A DNA stretch of 64,000 nucleotides from Macrocystis pyrifera (GCA_031763025.1 JASSKH010000012.1:4993397-5057396); one strand, 5' to 3'; numbered from the stretch's first letter, positions 46,391 through 57,223 are shown. Numbers and translations: made by a program. Notes: generated by a model not told the origin, from the sequence alone.

Positions 46391-46705
46391 GTGGAAGACA
46401 GTGTGAAGAAGGCCATGTTGTCTTTCCTTCAACCTTGGCGGGAGCTGGGATGCCCATATTGCGACCCAGAAACGAGGAGCGCGGCCGTATCAACCATCCG
46501 TGATACCCCACTTAGTAAAACCGTTCGTACAACAAGTGTGGTAAGATAGCACACCCCCTCGGGCGATATTCCAACGGGTCGGGTGCGAACGACAAGCGAT
46601 GTGTCTCGGAAAGGTCTCGACCAGACGTTTTCGTTTTGTGTGCCCCACAAGTTCGGCAATAGTCGTCTCGGAAACTCGTCCCCACAGGGGGTGGTGTTGT
46701 CTTGA
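46391..46705 (+). pseudogene. Unrecognised ORF with an in-frame stop
   Basis: The plus frame reads EDSVKKAMLSFLQPWRELGC, PYCDPETRSAAV and SKTVRTTSV, hits TAG at 46547, and continues in the same frame as PTGRVRTTSDVSRKGLDQTF and SFCVPHKFGNSRLGNSSPQG to TGA at 46703. The segments before and after the stop resemble each other (DTPLSKTVRTTSV / DIPTGRVRTTSDV). GTAAGA over the stop could be a donor. The minus strand is also open here, so coding is uncertain. Confidence 0.25.
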
Positions 46706-46979
46706 GTGTCCCGTACCAGGAATACGGCGTTATAGCGCAACCTGGTACCTGAAACACGGTATTCTGCACCTGGTACCAGTCGTCATTGGTTGATTGTGCG
46801 GTTGGCTGCGTTCGTTATTTTACTCAGCAGTCAGTTGAGAGTCTTTTTACCTTGCTTGATCAGCGCTTTTTTTTTCTAGCTCAATTCGCGTGCTTTGTTC
46901 AGTCAAGCTTACCGACTATATTCTAGAAAATGGTTGAGGTACACTGCTGTGTAACCTGGACAAAGAGACACACACAATG

Positions 46980-47480
46980 CAGGTCTATTGCCAGCGACAA
47001 AAGACGAGGGAAAAGTCCATCGAAAGACATTGCCAGCGAATAAAGACAAGAGGAAAGTCTATGGGATGGATATTGCCAGCGACCACAGACGAGGGGAAAT
47101 TCTATCGATACATACTGCCAGCCCCATTAGATAAGGGGAATATGTAACTATAGACATTGCCAGCGTCAACAGGCGCGGGGAAAATCTATCGATGGATAGC
47201 CAGCGACAACAAACGAGAGGGGAAACTATCGATAGATACGGGCAGTGACAGCAGACGGGGGGGGAAATCTATCGATACATATTGCCAACAACAGGTTGTG
47301 CAGCTTGTCCATCGCTGACCATATTGCCATCCGCAATGGGTTGAAAAGTCTGTCCACCGATGGCCTTTGTCAGTCACAACAGATTAGGCGCGATAAAAAT
47401 GGATAGACATTGCCGACAGCAGCATTATACGCATCCAATGCCGCACCGCATTATATACCTAATATTTATGCGGCGGGCGG
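46980..47480 (+). repeat. 42-bp minisatellite, block 1
   Basis: About ten units of ATTGCCAGCGACAAAAGACG AGGGGAAAGTCTATCGATAG AC with increasing divergence rightwards. Confidence 0.88.
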
Positions 47481-47700
47481 CGGCCGTTGTCCGTTGTCTA
47501 CGATCGAAAACCACGTTTATATGAACGCTTGAGATCGTATTAACTATTTATCGAAACGCCCATGCTTCCGTTTCATTGGTTGGCCTGGCTGAGAATACGT
47601 GGTCACGATATACCGTGCCATACACCCATTGTCGTGTCTCAAGTGTTGGTCAAGATTAATAACCATGCACTCATTTTTACTGCTGTCGTCGCTATATATG

Positions 47701-47822
47701 TCGTAGTCTGTGACCACAGAGCTCGTATCTTTTTAGGGTGAAGAATCAGCACGGACACTGGGCTTGCTGGATGTCGACGAGTAGAAGAACGGTTTAATGT
47801 GAAGAACACACACACACACATT
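47701..47822 (-). mobile_element. Family E unit in a minisatellite gap
   Basis: CTGTGACCACAGAGCTCGTA ... GGGCTTGCTGGATGTCGACG AGTAGAAGAACGGTTTAATG TGAAGAACACACAC. Nearly identical to 47991-48106. Confidence 0.8.
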
Positions 47823-47879
47823 GCTGTTGTCACACAATAGTTACCTTGCTGTGCTCAGCAGAGTACGTTGTACGTGTGT

Positions 47880-48580
47880 CGATCGATATACATTGCCGAC
47901 TACAGCAGTAGTAGTAGGTCGTGAGCGGTGCCCACCGATGGACATTGTCGGTGACAATAGATTTGAAGACGTAACAATCGACAAACATTGCCTGTGACCA
48001 CAGAGCTCGTATCTTTCTAGGGTGAAGAATCAGCACGGACACTGGGCTTGCTGGATGTCGACGAGTAGAAGAACGGTTTAATGTGAAGAACACACACACA
48101 CAATAGATCGTGGGGAGTATCCATCGATGGCCGTTGTCGGTGACAAAAGATTGGGGATGTGATCCATCGATGGATATCGCTGCCACAATGGATCGTGGGG
48201 AGTACCCATCTATGACCACTGCTGTCAGTGACAAAGATTGGGGATGTGATCCATCGATAGACATCGCCTGCCGAAATAGATCGTGGAACACCCAGTCGAT
48301 AGCCACTACCGGTGACAATGGATTGGGGATGTGATCCATCGATAGCTTCTACCGACGACAATGTATGGGGAAGACGGCCAATCGATAGCCATCACCGGCG
48401 GCAATAGACTGAGGAAGTAGTAAATCGATAGACACTGTCGACTGCAGTAGGCAAGTCCATTGCACCATATTATGTTGCTATTATTGCAGTGGCCATTGTC
48501 TATTGATTGTCCATGCAGGGTGCTGATGTACCTGGTACAAGACAAAAGGGAATAACGCGAGCCCATTGTCGATTGGCTTA
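47880..48580 (+). repeat. 42-bp minisatellite, block 2
   Basis: Diverged units (GGTGACAATGGATTGGGGAT GTGATCCATCGATAGAC...) in pairs of ~85 bp, interrupted by family E at 47991-48106. It is related to block 1 by the CATCGATAGACATTGCC core. Confidence 0.8.
47991..48106 (-). mobile_element. Family E unit inserted in a minisatellite
   Basis: It is almost base-for-base the same as 47701-47822 but lies within a 42-bp minisatellite unit (TTGC|CTGTGACC ... ACACACAAT|AGATCG), so it is a recent mobilisation or local duplication. Confidence 0.8.
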
Positions 48581-49267
48581 GGGATGGGGTTAACTATGGT
48601 CGTCTCATACACAGGGTGGGTGGGTGGACGGACCCGTCAACCATTTTGTCGAATAGGTGATACGCTATCCTCTTCTTTGTTCACAAAATACTGAAATATA
48701 GTGAGGTATGAGCGCACGATAGGTCGTATACATGTAGTGTGCAAGCGCAGGAGGAGTGAGTGGCATCATGCTGAACGCGTGTCGTCGATCTCCTTGCTAT
48801 TATTAATAGATGGTAAGCCAACAGGGCGACACTCCTTCGTTACGAAGCATACGACAGCGAACATTGGTATTTGAAAAAAATATGAAAAATTGAACACCCC
48901 AACTAAACTGTGAGAGATCGAAATTTGGAAATGGCCTCTAAAATCATTTTTTCATATTTTCAAGCGGCAAAAAAAGGAGATGGAGATAAAGCGCTCCCCC
49001 AATCATGTCCTGGGTACGAAACCGGCGGAACCAAGGCGGTTCACAGCTCATGTTGTTTTCATCGCGCACCCAGTTTTTTGCGAGTTTCGCTCGATTACAC
49101 GCCCCCCCCGCCCACCTGCTGCGTGCCTTCTGCGCGTGCGTTGCACCTTCAATGTACTTGTGCTGATGTGTGTACTGACTGCCGTAGAAGTGCTACCCAC
49201 GTACATATCATCCTGCCTGTACTACAAATATACTATTAATAGTACCGTAGTAATGCGGACAACCCCC

Positions 49268-50220
49268 CCCCCCCGGGGCGTTACGATTCTGTAGATATGA
49301 AAATACGCCCCGGGGCGTTTACTGTGATACCCTCGGGGCGTTTTCCGAAAAATAAAATCGGTCCTTTTGGTCCCCCGTAGTGATGTGAAAACAACGAGAA
49401 AAATACTGTAGTACACACCTCGCACGCGGGGCGATGGAAAAAAAAAAACAAGAAAAATGCGCGCACATCTCACACGCACACGCACACGCGAACAGCACAG
49501 CGAGCAGCAGCAGCAGCAGGTGTTGGTCATGTCGAACCCAGCAGCACCGACGAGGGACTCCTTTTTAAATTTGGCACTGGAGATACCGTAGTGGCGGGGG
49601 TTCGGATTGCGGATAGTTCGCGCCCGGAGCAGCCGTGCCGGCAGAATGGACATGATATAGTATTCGAGCTAATACCAGGTATGTCTTTATACTACCGTTA
49701 ATAAGCGTTTCCCTCTTCGATAATGCCTGGACTTTATCTAGCCTGGTCACCAGGAACCAAGCCCACCATTACGGCGTACACACCAGCACGAGCTGTTATG
49801 AACGCCACACCGCTAAGTGTGTTACGAATAGCACGGTATTCGTTCGAGTGGCTGGGTGGCAGTTATTTTTCTAAGGCAGAACCTGCGAAACATGTTCGGT
49901 TCTCTGTCCGCGTCCGACTTCGTGTGTTCTGTTGTTGCTCAAAATACGTATCTTCGCACACACCAGGCCAAAGTTTCCTATGTAAAGCACCCCTTTGCCT
50001 GCTTCGGAAACAGCTCCATCTCCGACACGCAAAATGACTTGCCAGCTCGACCCCGGGGCGGATAACCCGAAAAATGACAGAGGGGGGGCGTTTAATCTGA
50101 TATCGTGGCGTTTTCCGCATTTTTGCTCTTGGGGGAGGGCGTTTACTCCGTTTTTTTTTTTTTACCGTTTTCGTTAAAATAGCGCCCGGGGGCATTTACC
50201 GTGATGGGACGTTCACTCGC
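49268..50220. other. Segment bounded by clusters of GGGGCGTTTAC motifs
   Basis: CGCCCCGGGGCGTTTACTGT GATA and GGGGCGTTTTCCGAAAAATA at 49300-49355 recur in similar form at 50080-50215 (GGGGCGTTTAATCTGATATC, GGGCGTTTTCCGCATTTTTG, GGGCATTTACCGTGATGGGA). This could be an unrecognised element of ~950 bp. Confidence 0.4.
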
Positions 50221-50246
50221 ATTATTACGGTATTGGAGCTCTATTA

Positions 50247-50350
50247 TTACGGGGGACCATTGTAAATAGGACCAAATGTTGGTAAAAATATAGGGAAATA
50301 TATAGGTTTTTGGGTGCACCGTAGGTCCTATTTACTATGGTCCTCCGTAA
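50247..50350. mobile_element. Family A MITE
   Basis: TTACGGGGGACCATTGTAAA to TTTACTATGGTCCTCCGTAA. Confidence 0.85.
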
Positions 50351-51794
50351 TAGGTGTAGGTACTGTGTACGTATGTATGACACCCAGCTTGCAAACATGA
50401 ATTTCGACCAAATCCTCGATCTCACAGCTCACGTTTTTCAGTTTTTTTTTTTTTCGGAGATGGCCTTGTACCATTTAATATTTGATGGTTCTCTTATGTT
50501 GCTGTACGAGTATGAGTTGGCAGTCTATCTGACAGCCTGATATATATTGCTTTCATTAAAAGGCAACAGCTGCGAGGAGATGGAGGATTTTCGTTAAACT
50601 CATATTTGCAACGTGCGGGTGACACTTCGATACCGCGCACTAAGCACGTGTTCTGTATGGCCAAATGAGAGGCAACGAAGGCACTTGCTCTATAACAGCG
50701 GCCTGCAGTGGTAGTAACACAAGGAAATAGGTAACGGTTACGGGAAACCAGCCCACCCCGCCCACCCATCGTTATGCGCGAGATACGCCGACAACGACAT
50801 CGATTTCTGTTTGTTCTGGAGTCTGGCCCCCGTTGTGGCGGACGTTCCCGGTTTCGAGTCCCGGTGAATCATCAATAACCGAACGCCCTTTTCTAGCGAA
50901 CTTTTCCTGAGTAGTGTGCTGTGGCTGACCGCGCGAGGAGCAGTAGTACTCACGTGTTGATAGTGAATCTTCCTGAGGTAGCTTTGTCGCTAAGGGATAC
51001 CAGTATATTTTAATCGCCTCAATCAACCTACTCTTAACAGTCTCTTTACAAGCCACAGCATGCCGAGCCGGCCGAATCAACCTGCGAAAGAGTATTTCCA
51101 AGTGCGTCGTCCAAGCTGGCCGAACCAACCTGGAGTCTTACCAAGCACGGCATCCGAGCACTGACCATCACTGCCCTAGGGTTCGAGTTAGGGTGCGGGT
51201 TCGGGTCGAGTGGGTGCCAGCGACAATCGATCAGTGGACGAGCTGTGAGACAGAGAGAATGGCCAAAGGTGTCAAAGATGGTCACATGCCGTAGTGCAGT
51301 CAGGTGTACAGCGGTACAGCAGTTCGGGTATACAGTATATGTATACCTCGTACTCGAAAGGTACTGTGTATACCGCGGCAGCACCATGTGGCCCCAGGTA
51401 TATACTCTTGAGCTTCACGTACTCTGCGAGGTGCTGAGGCGTACCGAGAAAATTGGGCATAGGGTACATGAGGTACCGGGGCGTAGCGTACTTTAAGGTG
51501 CTCATGCACGTCCACAGGTAGTGAGCCTATTTATACCGAGTGTACTAATTGAAGCATACCCGCAGTGTACCTGATACTGATATGATTGGCCAGATATCTC
51601 TATACCAGGTGACTATTGCCCACGAGATAGGTCGTCGTAGCACTGGTAGAACAGCAGCGCAATACAACAGTATATTACCGACAATCGTTCAGGCATGGCG
51701 TGCCACGGTGAGGTGCTGGGACGTGTTCGGTATTCTAAGTTTGGGGTACACGCAGCAGTTGTGAGGTAGCCAATAGATACCGGGCCATGCGTAC

Positions 51795-51905
51795 TACGGG
51801 GTGGGCATGTGTAGTAAGAATCATAACCCACGATGGACCTCAAAACCATGTATCCCCCTAAGTTTACCTCCCATATTTGGTTCTGATTACTATGTTCCCT
51901 CGCAA
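51795..51905. mobile_element. Divergent family A-like element
   Basis: GGGTGGGCATGTGTAGTAAG ... TTTGGTTCTGATTACTATGT TCCCTCGCAA. The right half is family A-like, with CAGAACC in place of TAGGACC. Confidence 0.5.
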
Positions 51906-52429
51906 CAGTGCTTTGGGCATAGTGTACTCTGAGGTACTGTTAGGGGTGGGAATGGATTCGTTTTAGTATGAAAAAAAAAGATAGAATGCTGCATGGTCGT
52001 TATCTGGGGGGGAAAATCTTTAGGAAATTAACCAATCCGTGATTGGGAAAAAAAAGCTTTGCCACCAAAAACATCGTTCCATGATGCTGCCTCTGAATAA
52101 TAAGATAAAAAGTAATGCCGGCATCGATGTTGTGCCGTCGAGCTACGCTCTGAAAAAAAGTCAGCCTGGCTTTTTGTACAAAGCGTGATACAGGACAGCG
52201 CACAAGCAAGCCCAGAGCGTAGAGCAGCAACGTAGACACGGACGCGCGAGCGTGAACGAATCGCACGTTCCTGGGGGGACCTTGGGATTGGCGACCAGCA
52301 GCACGAGAATGCTGCACACCCCCCCGTGAAACACATTTTGTACAGATCAAGTCGCAGTATGTGATCCTGGTTTACTGCTGTTGGGCACGTGTAAACAACA
52401 AGAACAACCCACACAGAGATGTAGCATCG

Positions 52430-52620
52430 ACAATCGGATGCGTGTTGCTATTCGGCACTTCGTCGAGACCGAGATTTCGACGGCACTGCCTGCACCTCCG
52501 TGGAAGCGCGCCCCACCTCTAGCTCACGGGCAAGTTGTTGCTGTGCGTGCAGCTAAGCTTGAGCCTTGCGGCCAAGGCTGCGTTCGCCACGCGCCTGAAA
52601 TCTATCTGCATGGTGCTGCC
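52430..52620 (+). CDS. Possible exon inside the hAT-like element
   Basis: An open plus frame (IDNRMRVAIRHFVETEISTA, PPWKRAPPLAHGQVVAVRAA, CGQGCVRHAPEIYLHGAA) lies between a possible AG acceptor near 52428 and a donor GCC|GTATGT near 52621. It is GC-richer than the flanks. It is not a recognisable transposase part. It could be captured host sequence or chance. Confidence 0.25.
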
Positions 52621-52943
52621 GTATGTACTCGTACGTACGTACCTATTAATACCTCTATGTCCGGAAGTGTAAGGAACAGCATTTTTTCATATTTATAGTT
52701 AAACCATTCCCATATTTTCGGACAGGGTGGTACGGTAGAGTATTTTTACTCGATCGTTTTCTCGCGTGAGACAACAATCGTGATGCGTTCGTATCTGAAC
52801 GCTAGGGGTAACTCGCTTCCTGCTGCATCAAGGCCCGATCACAGATGGTCTTCGCTGTTTGGATGACACCGGGTGTGATAACGATCGCTCGGCGTGCGGC
52901 GGCGGCGTTCATGTCTGGCGCCGTTTGCGCGATACGATGAATT

Positions 52944-53225
52944 TTATCTCAGGATATTTTTTGTCGAGTTTCCCATCAAGAATTGATTTAAAAGAGGTTC
53001 AACTGCTGCACCTAATTTCTTGTCGGCTAGTTTATCTGATTCAGGCGCAGATTGCATTGCTGTGTGCGCAAAGTCCTGCGCATCGGTTGAGTGGTTTAGA
53101 TTTTCTAGCAGTTTCAAATAGTTCTTCCCTAGACAGAAAGATACGAATACAACCTGAAAAACCGAGTTTTCCCGCATATTTCCACAAAAATTGACGGAAC
53201 AAAAATTCTGCAGATCAAAACGCAA
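52944..53225 (-). CDS. Possible ORF in the hAT-like element
   Basis: This 94-codon frame is in an AT-rich segment. The C-terminal half reads KNYLKLLENLNHSTDAQDFA, HTAMQSAPESDKLADKKLGA and EPLLNQFLMGNSTKNIL. The composition is protein-like. The opposing frame is also open but less convincing. No transposase signature is seen. Confidence 0.3.
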   Translation of the reverse strand: MRFDLQNFCSVNFCGNMRENSVFQVVFVSFCLGKNYLKLLENLNHSTDAQDFAHTAMQSAPESDKLADKKLGAAVEPLLNQFLMGNSTKNILR

Positions 53226-53436
53226 CTAGTCAGTCGATCATTTCTCCATTGATTCAGGTGTGTGTCGAACGCTATCATCCAATTCGTTTTCTGTGTCGAG
53301 AAATCAGGTGCTCGGTGCTACACGTGAAGTAGCCTAAAATCAAGTAAATAGGGTGGTGGCAGACTATTATATTTTCAAAAATTGTTCTTTCGAATTTTTT
53401 TTAACGGATTCTTGAATAGACTGGACATTTGTTTAG

Positions 53437-53580
53437 GGCCCATCTTATCGAGGACGTTCGGTTCTTTCGATTTGACTTGATTTTTTTTTTTTCTAATTTA
53501 ATTTAAGGGCCCATCTTATCGAAGACTTTCGGTTCTTCCGATTTGACTTGATTTTTTTGTTTCTAATTTAATATGCATCT
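53437..53580 (+). repeat. 75-bp tandem duplication next to a terminal repeat
   Basis: AGGGCCCATCTTATCGAGGA ... GATTTGACTTGATTTTTTTT occurs twice in a row. Its first bases return inverted as TTAAGATGGGCTCTTACG at 53606-53623. Confidence 0.8.
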
Positions 53581-53659
53581 GACTGAACGAAATTTAGAGT
53601 TCCCCGTTAAGATGGGCTCTTACGTCTAAAACGAATCCATTCCCATCCCTACCTGTAGT

Positions 53660-53786
53660 ACTGGTGCTAGCGACGTACACTGCTGGGCGTCTTGGCAGTG
53701 TTTCAACATGTCGTTCGTCATGGCACCGCTTTGTCGCTCTTCTTCTGTCTTCCTGATATTTGTTCCGCCACCTATATAAAGCGTTA
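53660..53786 (-). CDS. Possible exon abutting the hAT-like terminal repeat
   Basis: A frame reading GGTNIRKTEEERQSGAMTND and MLKHCQDAQQCTSLAPVLQ runs from TTTATATAG to CTACAG. Its donor would be GTAGGG, which is the outer edge of the element's terminal repeat. A second frame (VAEQISGRQKKSDKAVP) is partly open, so the assignment is weak. Confidence 0.25.
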
Positions 53787-54279
53787 ACGTTGTGCAACAG
53801 CAGTGCGTGTGGTAAAATATACCAGGTACATAAGCGCCCGTATATATTTCAAATAGTGTATGTGTCGTTCTCGTATACGAGTATAGCACCGGGGCTCACG
53901 TTATCGTTCATATTTGCGGAACAAAAAAAAAAACGGGGCAACAAGATGGTGGCGTATTGTCCTCGCCACTACTACTATGTCAATGAATGGTTAGATATAG
54001 TGGCGAGAGATGCCCCTTTGGTTTGATTTTCACATCTTGGGAACATAGTGGACCAACTTTTTTTTGGTCTGCGTACGGGGGTGGGTACACCCCGTTTTCA
54101 TTGGCGACGTGTTTCCGAGCAGATGAAGATGAAACAGCCGCAACAAGCAAAGTGGCGCACCACAACGTGCGGTCTTACAAACTATCAAAAATAAAATGAT
54201 GCAGCGAGCGGCGTGGTAAAGAGTAAAGTTGCCCCTTCACGTCCAGAAGTGTTCGGCGCGGCGCCCGTGTACTTCGAAG

Positions 54280-54383
54280 TACGGGGGACCATAGTTAACA
54301 GGACCAAATATTGTTAGTAAAAATAGGTAAATACATATGTTTTTAAGTACACCATAGGTCCTATTAACTATGGACCCCCGTAA
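54280..54383. mobile_element. Family A MITE
   Basis: GTACGGGGGACCATAGTTAA to TTAACTATGGACCCCCGTAA. Confidence 0.85.
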
Positions 54384-54721
54384 TAGTAAAACCTATGTGC
54401 ACGCCATGTAGCACGCTTCGATCGAGGTATTCACATCAAGCTTGCAAGTAAGTGTGAGTGTGAGGAAAAAATCGATGTCAACAACAAACTTTTTTTTTTT
54501 TTTTTTCTTCTTCAAAATTGTATTCGTATAGGCACTGGAATATGGAAGAGGGGTGGATGCGGATAATCTTCGGCCTGCCACCCTAACCCAACCCTTATAC
54601 TCGTAGCTGATCCCCGTCCTCTGGCGTGAGGCCCCCGAAATGACCCCTGGCCCTCGGGGCATATCGCCGCAGCGCCGAGAGCAAAGCGACGGTTAGGCCA
54701 CAATAATCAACTTTTGATCAA

Positions 54722-55005
54722 ATTGTGCTCACCCCGGACAGATTATCGATTCCCGTTTCATGATCTCGATATTCCAAGGCAGGTGTATGCCCGGTCTTGG
54801 ATTATCTGTATGGTCTAGCTCATTTTTGCCGGGTGGGACCTGTGTAGTCTGCATGATCTGCTGTAGCACACGTTTGCTGGCTTGGATCTGCCCTGTAAGG
54901 CAGATCCTGCACAACGTTTCACGCCGGCAGGTGAGGAACTAGATCATCTACTGTAGACAGATCAGATAGGTCATGAGCTGTCCGAGGTGTCAAAATTGTC
55001 CACAT
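54722..55005 (+). mobile_element. Family F unit without a large array
   Basis: CGGACAGATTATCGATTCCC ... TGCATGATCTGCTGTAGCAC ... CAGATCCTGCACAACGTTTC ... TAGATCATCTACTGTAGACA ... GGTCATGAGCTGTCCGAGGT. The array zone has only two units. Confidence 0.7.
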
Positions 55006-55035
55006 CGATCCCTCCTCCATGCTCCAGCAGTGTTA

Positions 55036-55140
55036 TAACGGGGGACCATGGTAAATAGGACCACATATTGTTGGTAAAAATAGGTAAATATATAGGTTGT
55101 TGCGTGTACCGTAGATCCTACTAACTATGGTCCCCCGTAG
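55036..55140. mobile_element. Family A MITE
   Basis: TAACGGGGGACCATGGTAAA to CTAACTATGGTCCCCCGTAG. Confidence 0.85.
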
Positions 55141-55193
55141 TTCTGGTGTTGCAGCAGTGTCGTCAAGAGCGACCTTCGTTGAACCCGTACCGG

Positions 55194-55537
55194 ATTTTTT
55201 TTTTTTTTTTTTACTCATCACTTTCACTTTCCAGCCTAAATCGTAAGAAGTTTTACCCTCGACGACCTTCTGGACAAGCCGTGGTCACAGGTAGGTGTCG
55301 TCCCTTCTCACCCCCGGTACGTGCCTTTATTTTTTATCGCGCATAGGGTTCAGCATTCCCACCGCTCGTCGATTTTCATCGGATGTAGCTAACTCACGCT
55401 CTCGCGCTTTCCGCTAATCAATCTCTTTTATGCTAGAAAAAGCCCCTACGAGCATGCACTCGGTGAGACTCGAACCCACGAAATTGATCTTGATAGGCAC
55501 GCGGACCACCTACCACGCCACCGGGGACGCCGGCAGA
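55194..55537 (-). mobile_element. tRNA-derived SINE (type 1), copy 1
   Basis: In minus sense it opens GTCCCCGGTGGCGTGGTAGG (A-box like) and has GTGGGTTCGAGTCTCACC (B box with paired T-arm) about 40 bases on. A ~230-bp body and a poly(A) tail of 16-18 follow. The acceptor arms do not pair, so it is not a tRNA gene. The second copy at 56880 matches throughout. Confidence 0.75.
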
Positions 55538-55947
55538 TATGCAATGTCCGCACGCTTGCGTACACACAACATCCTGACACCAGAACTCATCTGACACAGC
55601 AGTCGGGCAGGGGGGCTACCAGGCACTGGTAGCTAATAATAGCCGCATCATGTAATATACACAAGACGACTACTTGAATACGTATGTACTGATACCTGGT
55701 ATCGTTTAGTCCACACCTGACGTATACCTCGTAGCGGAAAAGCGTACCGGTATTCCGTCTTGCATGCAAGAGAAGAGTCGATATTCTCCGAGACAGGAGG
55801 GCAAAGAAACCCCAAAAAGGAGGGTGTTGTTAACTATCGGCAACAGGTTCCGAGACTATTCTGCTGTATGTTGTTCCCGAGAGAAAATAGTCGTTGGCGT
55901 TTGGCTTCGTATTTTTAGGCTAAAAGAACTCACACTCACTCTGACAG

Positions 55948-56091
55948 CAGCAATCTGGCATTCTTTTGGTTGGTCGCGTGCGTGGGGATACCCAGTGGAT
56001 ACGCCACAGAACGTTGATGGCAGACCGGCAGAACACGTGAACACAGGCAGGGCTGCTGCTTGTAGCTGGCCAGCGGTTGCTGGGCCAGGTA
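55948..56091 (+). CDS. Possible exon in the CASP intron
   Basis: CTCACACTCACTCTGACAG resembles an acceptor and GGGCCAG|GTATTC a donor. One of three frames is open across 144 bases (AIWHSFGWSRAWGYPVDTPQ, NVDGRPAEHVNTGRAAACSW). It is not needed by the CASP model, and the frame does not fit phase 0 splicing. Low confidence. Confidence 0.2.
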
Positions 56092-56334
56092 TTCTGTGAC
56101 GGGCTCTCTCAGATGTCGTCGAGATTTTTCCCCAGACCCAACGCCTTTAGCGTTTGCATACTTTCCGTTGTCGGCAAAATCTAGCCGGAAGTTCGCCCCG
56201 AGGGGTTGCGCGATCTTACGTGTCGCGTATTAATAGTACACGGTATTGTAACTGGTTCATACGTGCCTTGCATACGAGTAACTTCGATATTTTACCTGCA
56301 ATTTGTAAACTCGTCGCACCTATTTCCCGGTACG

Positions 56335-56412
56335 TGTGTGTATGTGTGTGTGTTCTTCACATTAAACCGTTCTTCTACTCGTCGACATCCAGCAGCCCAG
56401 TGTCGTGCTGTA
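56335..56412 (+). mobile_element. Family E unit, truncated
   Basis: TGTGTGTATGTGTGTGTGTT CTTCACATTAAACCGTTCTT ... CATCCAGCAGCCCAGTGTCG. Confidence 0.65.
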
Positions 56413-56756
56413 ATCCGAACGCCTGCCTGGCATGCATACATATTTACGATGCAGCAATGGTTGCTGTTCAGTCTTGCATACGGGTGCCACCTACATGACA
56501 AGAGCTTGCGGCTTACGAACCGGTAGAATCACCAGATACCGACACATTTCTTTGACTAGCACATTCTGTTCACGCGTCCCTGCGTGTCTCGTTCGTTTGA
56601 TGGAAGAGGTTGAGACGGACTGCAATACAACAAAACACACCTGGTATGGTATTCACCACGTTCGCACTTAAGTGGAGCAAAAAAAAAAAAACTGCCCACG
56701 AAAAGAGCGTGGAGTTCGCACAGAGGTTCGATCGTGTTTTCGGCGCTCGATGCTTC

Positions 56757-56852
56757 TGGAACCGGAAAGGTTGCCCGATTCCGAAACAAGGTGTTTTCGG
56801 AAAGATCCGGTCTCTCTCTCTTTTGTCTAGAGAGAAAGCCTACCGAAAAGAT
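56757..56852 (+). repeat. Family J unit
   Basis: GGAAAGGTTGCCCGATTCCG AAACAAGGTGTTTTCGGAAA ... CTCTCTCTCTTTTGTCTAGA GAGAAAGCCTACCGAAAAG. Confidence 0.55.
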
Positions 56853-56879
56853 AATGTTGGACTTTTAGCATCGCTAACC

Positions 56880-57205
56880 GTTTTTTTTTTTTGCCAGCTT
56901 TACTCGTACCGTGGTAGGACGTTTTACCCTCAACGGTCTTCTTCTGGATAAGCCGTGGTCACAGGTGTCGTCCCTTGTCCCCCCCGGTACGTGCCTTAAT
57001 TTTTTATCGCGCATAGGGTTCAGCGTTCCCACTGCTCGTCGATTTCCATCGAATGTAGCTATCTCACGCTTTCGCGCTTTCCGCTAATCAATTTGTATGC
57101 AAGAAAAATTCGTTACGAGCATGCACTCGGTGAGACTTGAACCCACGAAATTGATCTTAGCAGGCACGCGGACCGCTTACCAAGCCACCGGGGACGCCGA
57201 CTGCT
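56880..57205 (-). mobile_element. tRNA-derived SINE (type 1), copy 2
   Basis: Same structure: head TCCCCGGTGGCTTGGTAAGC, B box GGGTTCAAGTCTCACC, body with CGCGATAAAAAATTAAGGCA, tail of 13 A. It is about 90% similar to copy 1 by eye. Confidence 0.75.
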
Positions 57206-57223
57206 GTGTTATCGAGAAAACTA

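Larger units (their letters stand above)
48590..51790. other. Intron sequence, no supported gene
   Basis: Contains the GGGGCGTTTAC clusters and one family A copy. Plus frames at 49723-50037 and 51245-51496 are open but lack splice or family support. Confidence 0.3.
51941..53651. mobile_element. 1.7-kb element with hAT-like terminal repeats
   Basis: The ends are 26-bp inverted repeats matching at 25 positions, beginning TAGGGRTGGGAATGGATTCG and lying at 51941-51966 and 53626-53651. The TAGGG-type terminus is usual for hAT transposons. No 8-bp target duplication is visible. It contains a GC-rich left half, an AT-rich ORF (52944-53225), and a 75-bp tandem duplication near the right end. No transposase is recognised, so it is non-autonomous or decayed. 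Confidence 0.7.

Noticed and set aside
55453..55537. tRNA gene on the minus strand
   Set aside because: A and B boxes are present but the acceptor stem does not pair and the unit continues into a SINE body with a poly(A) tail.
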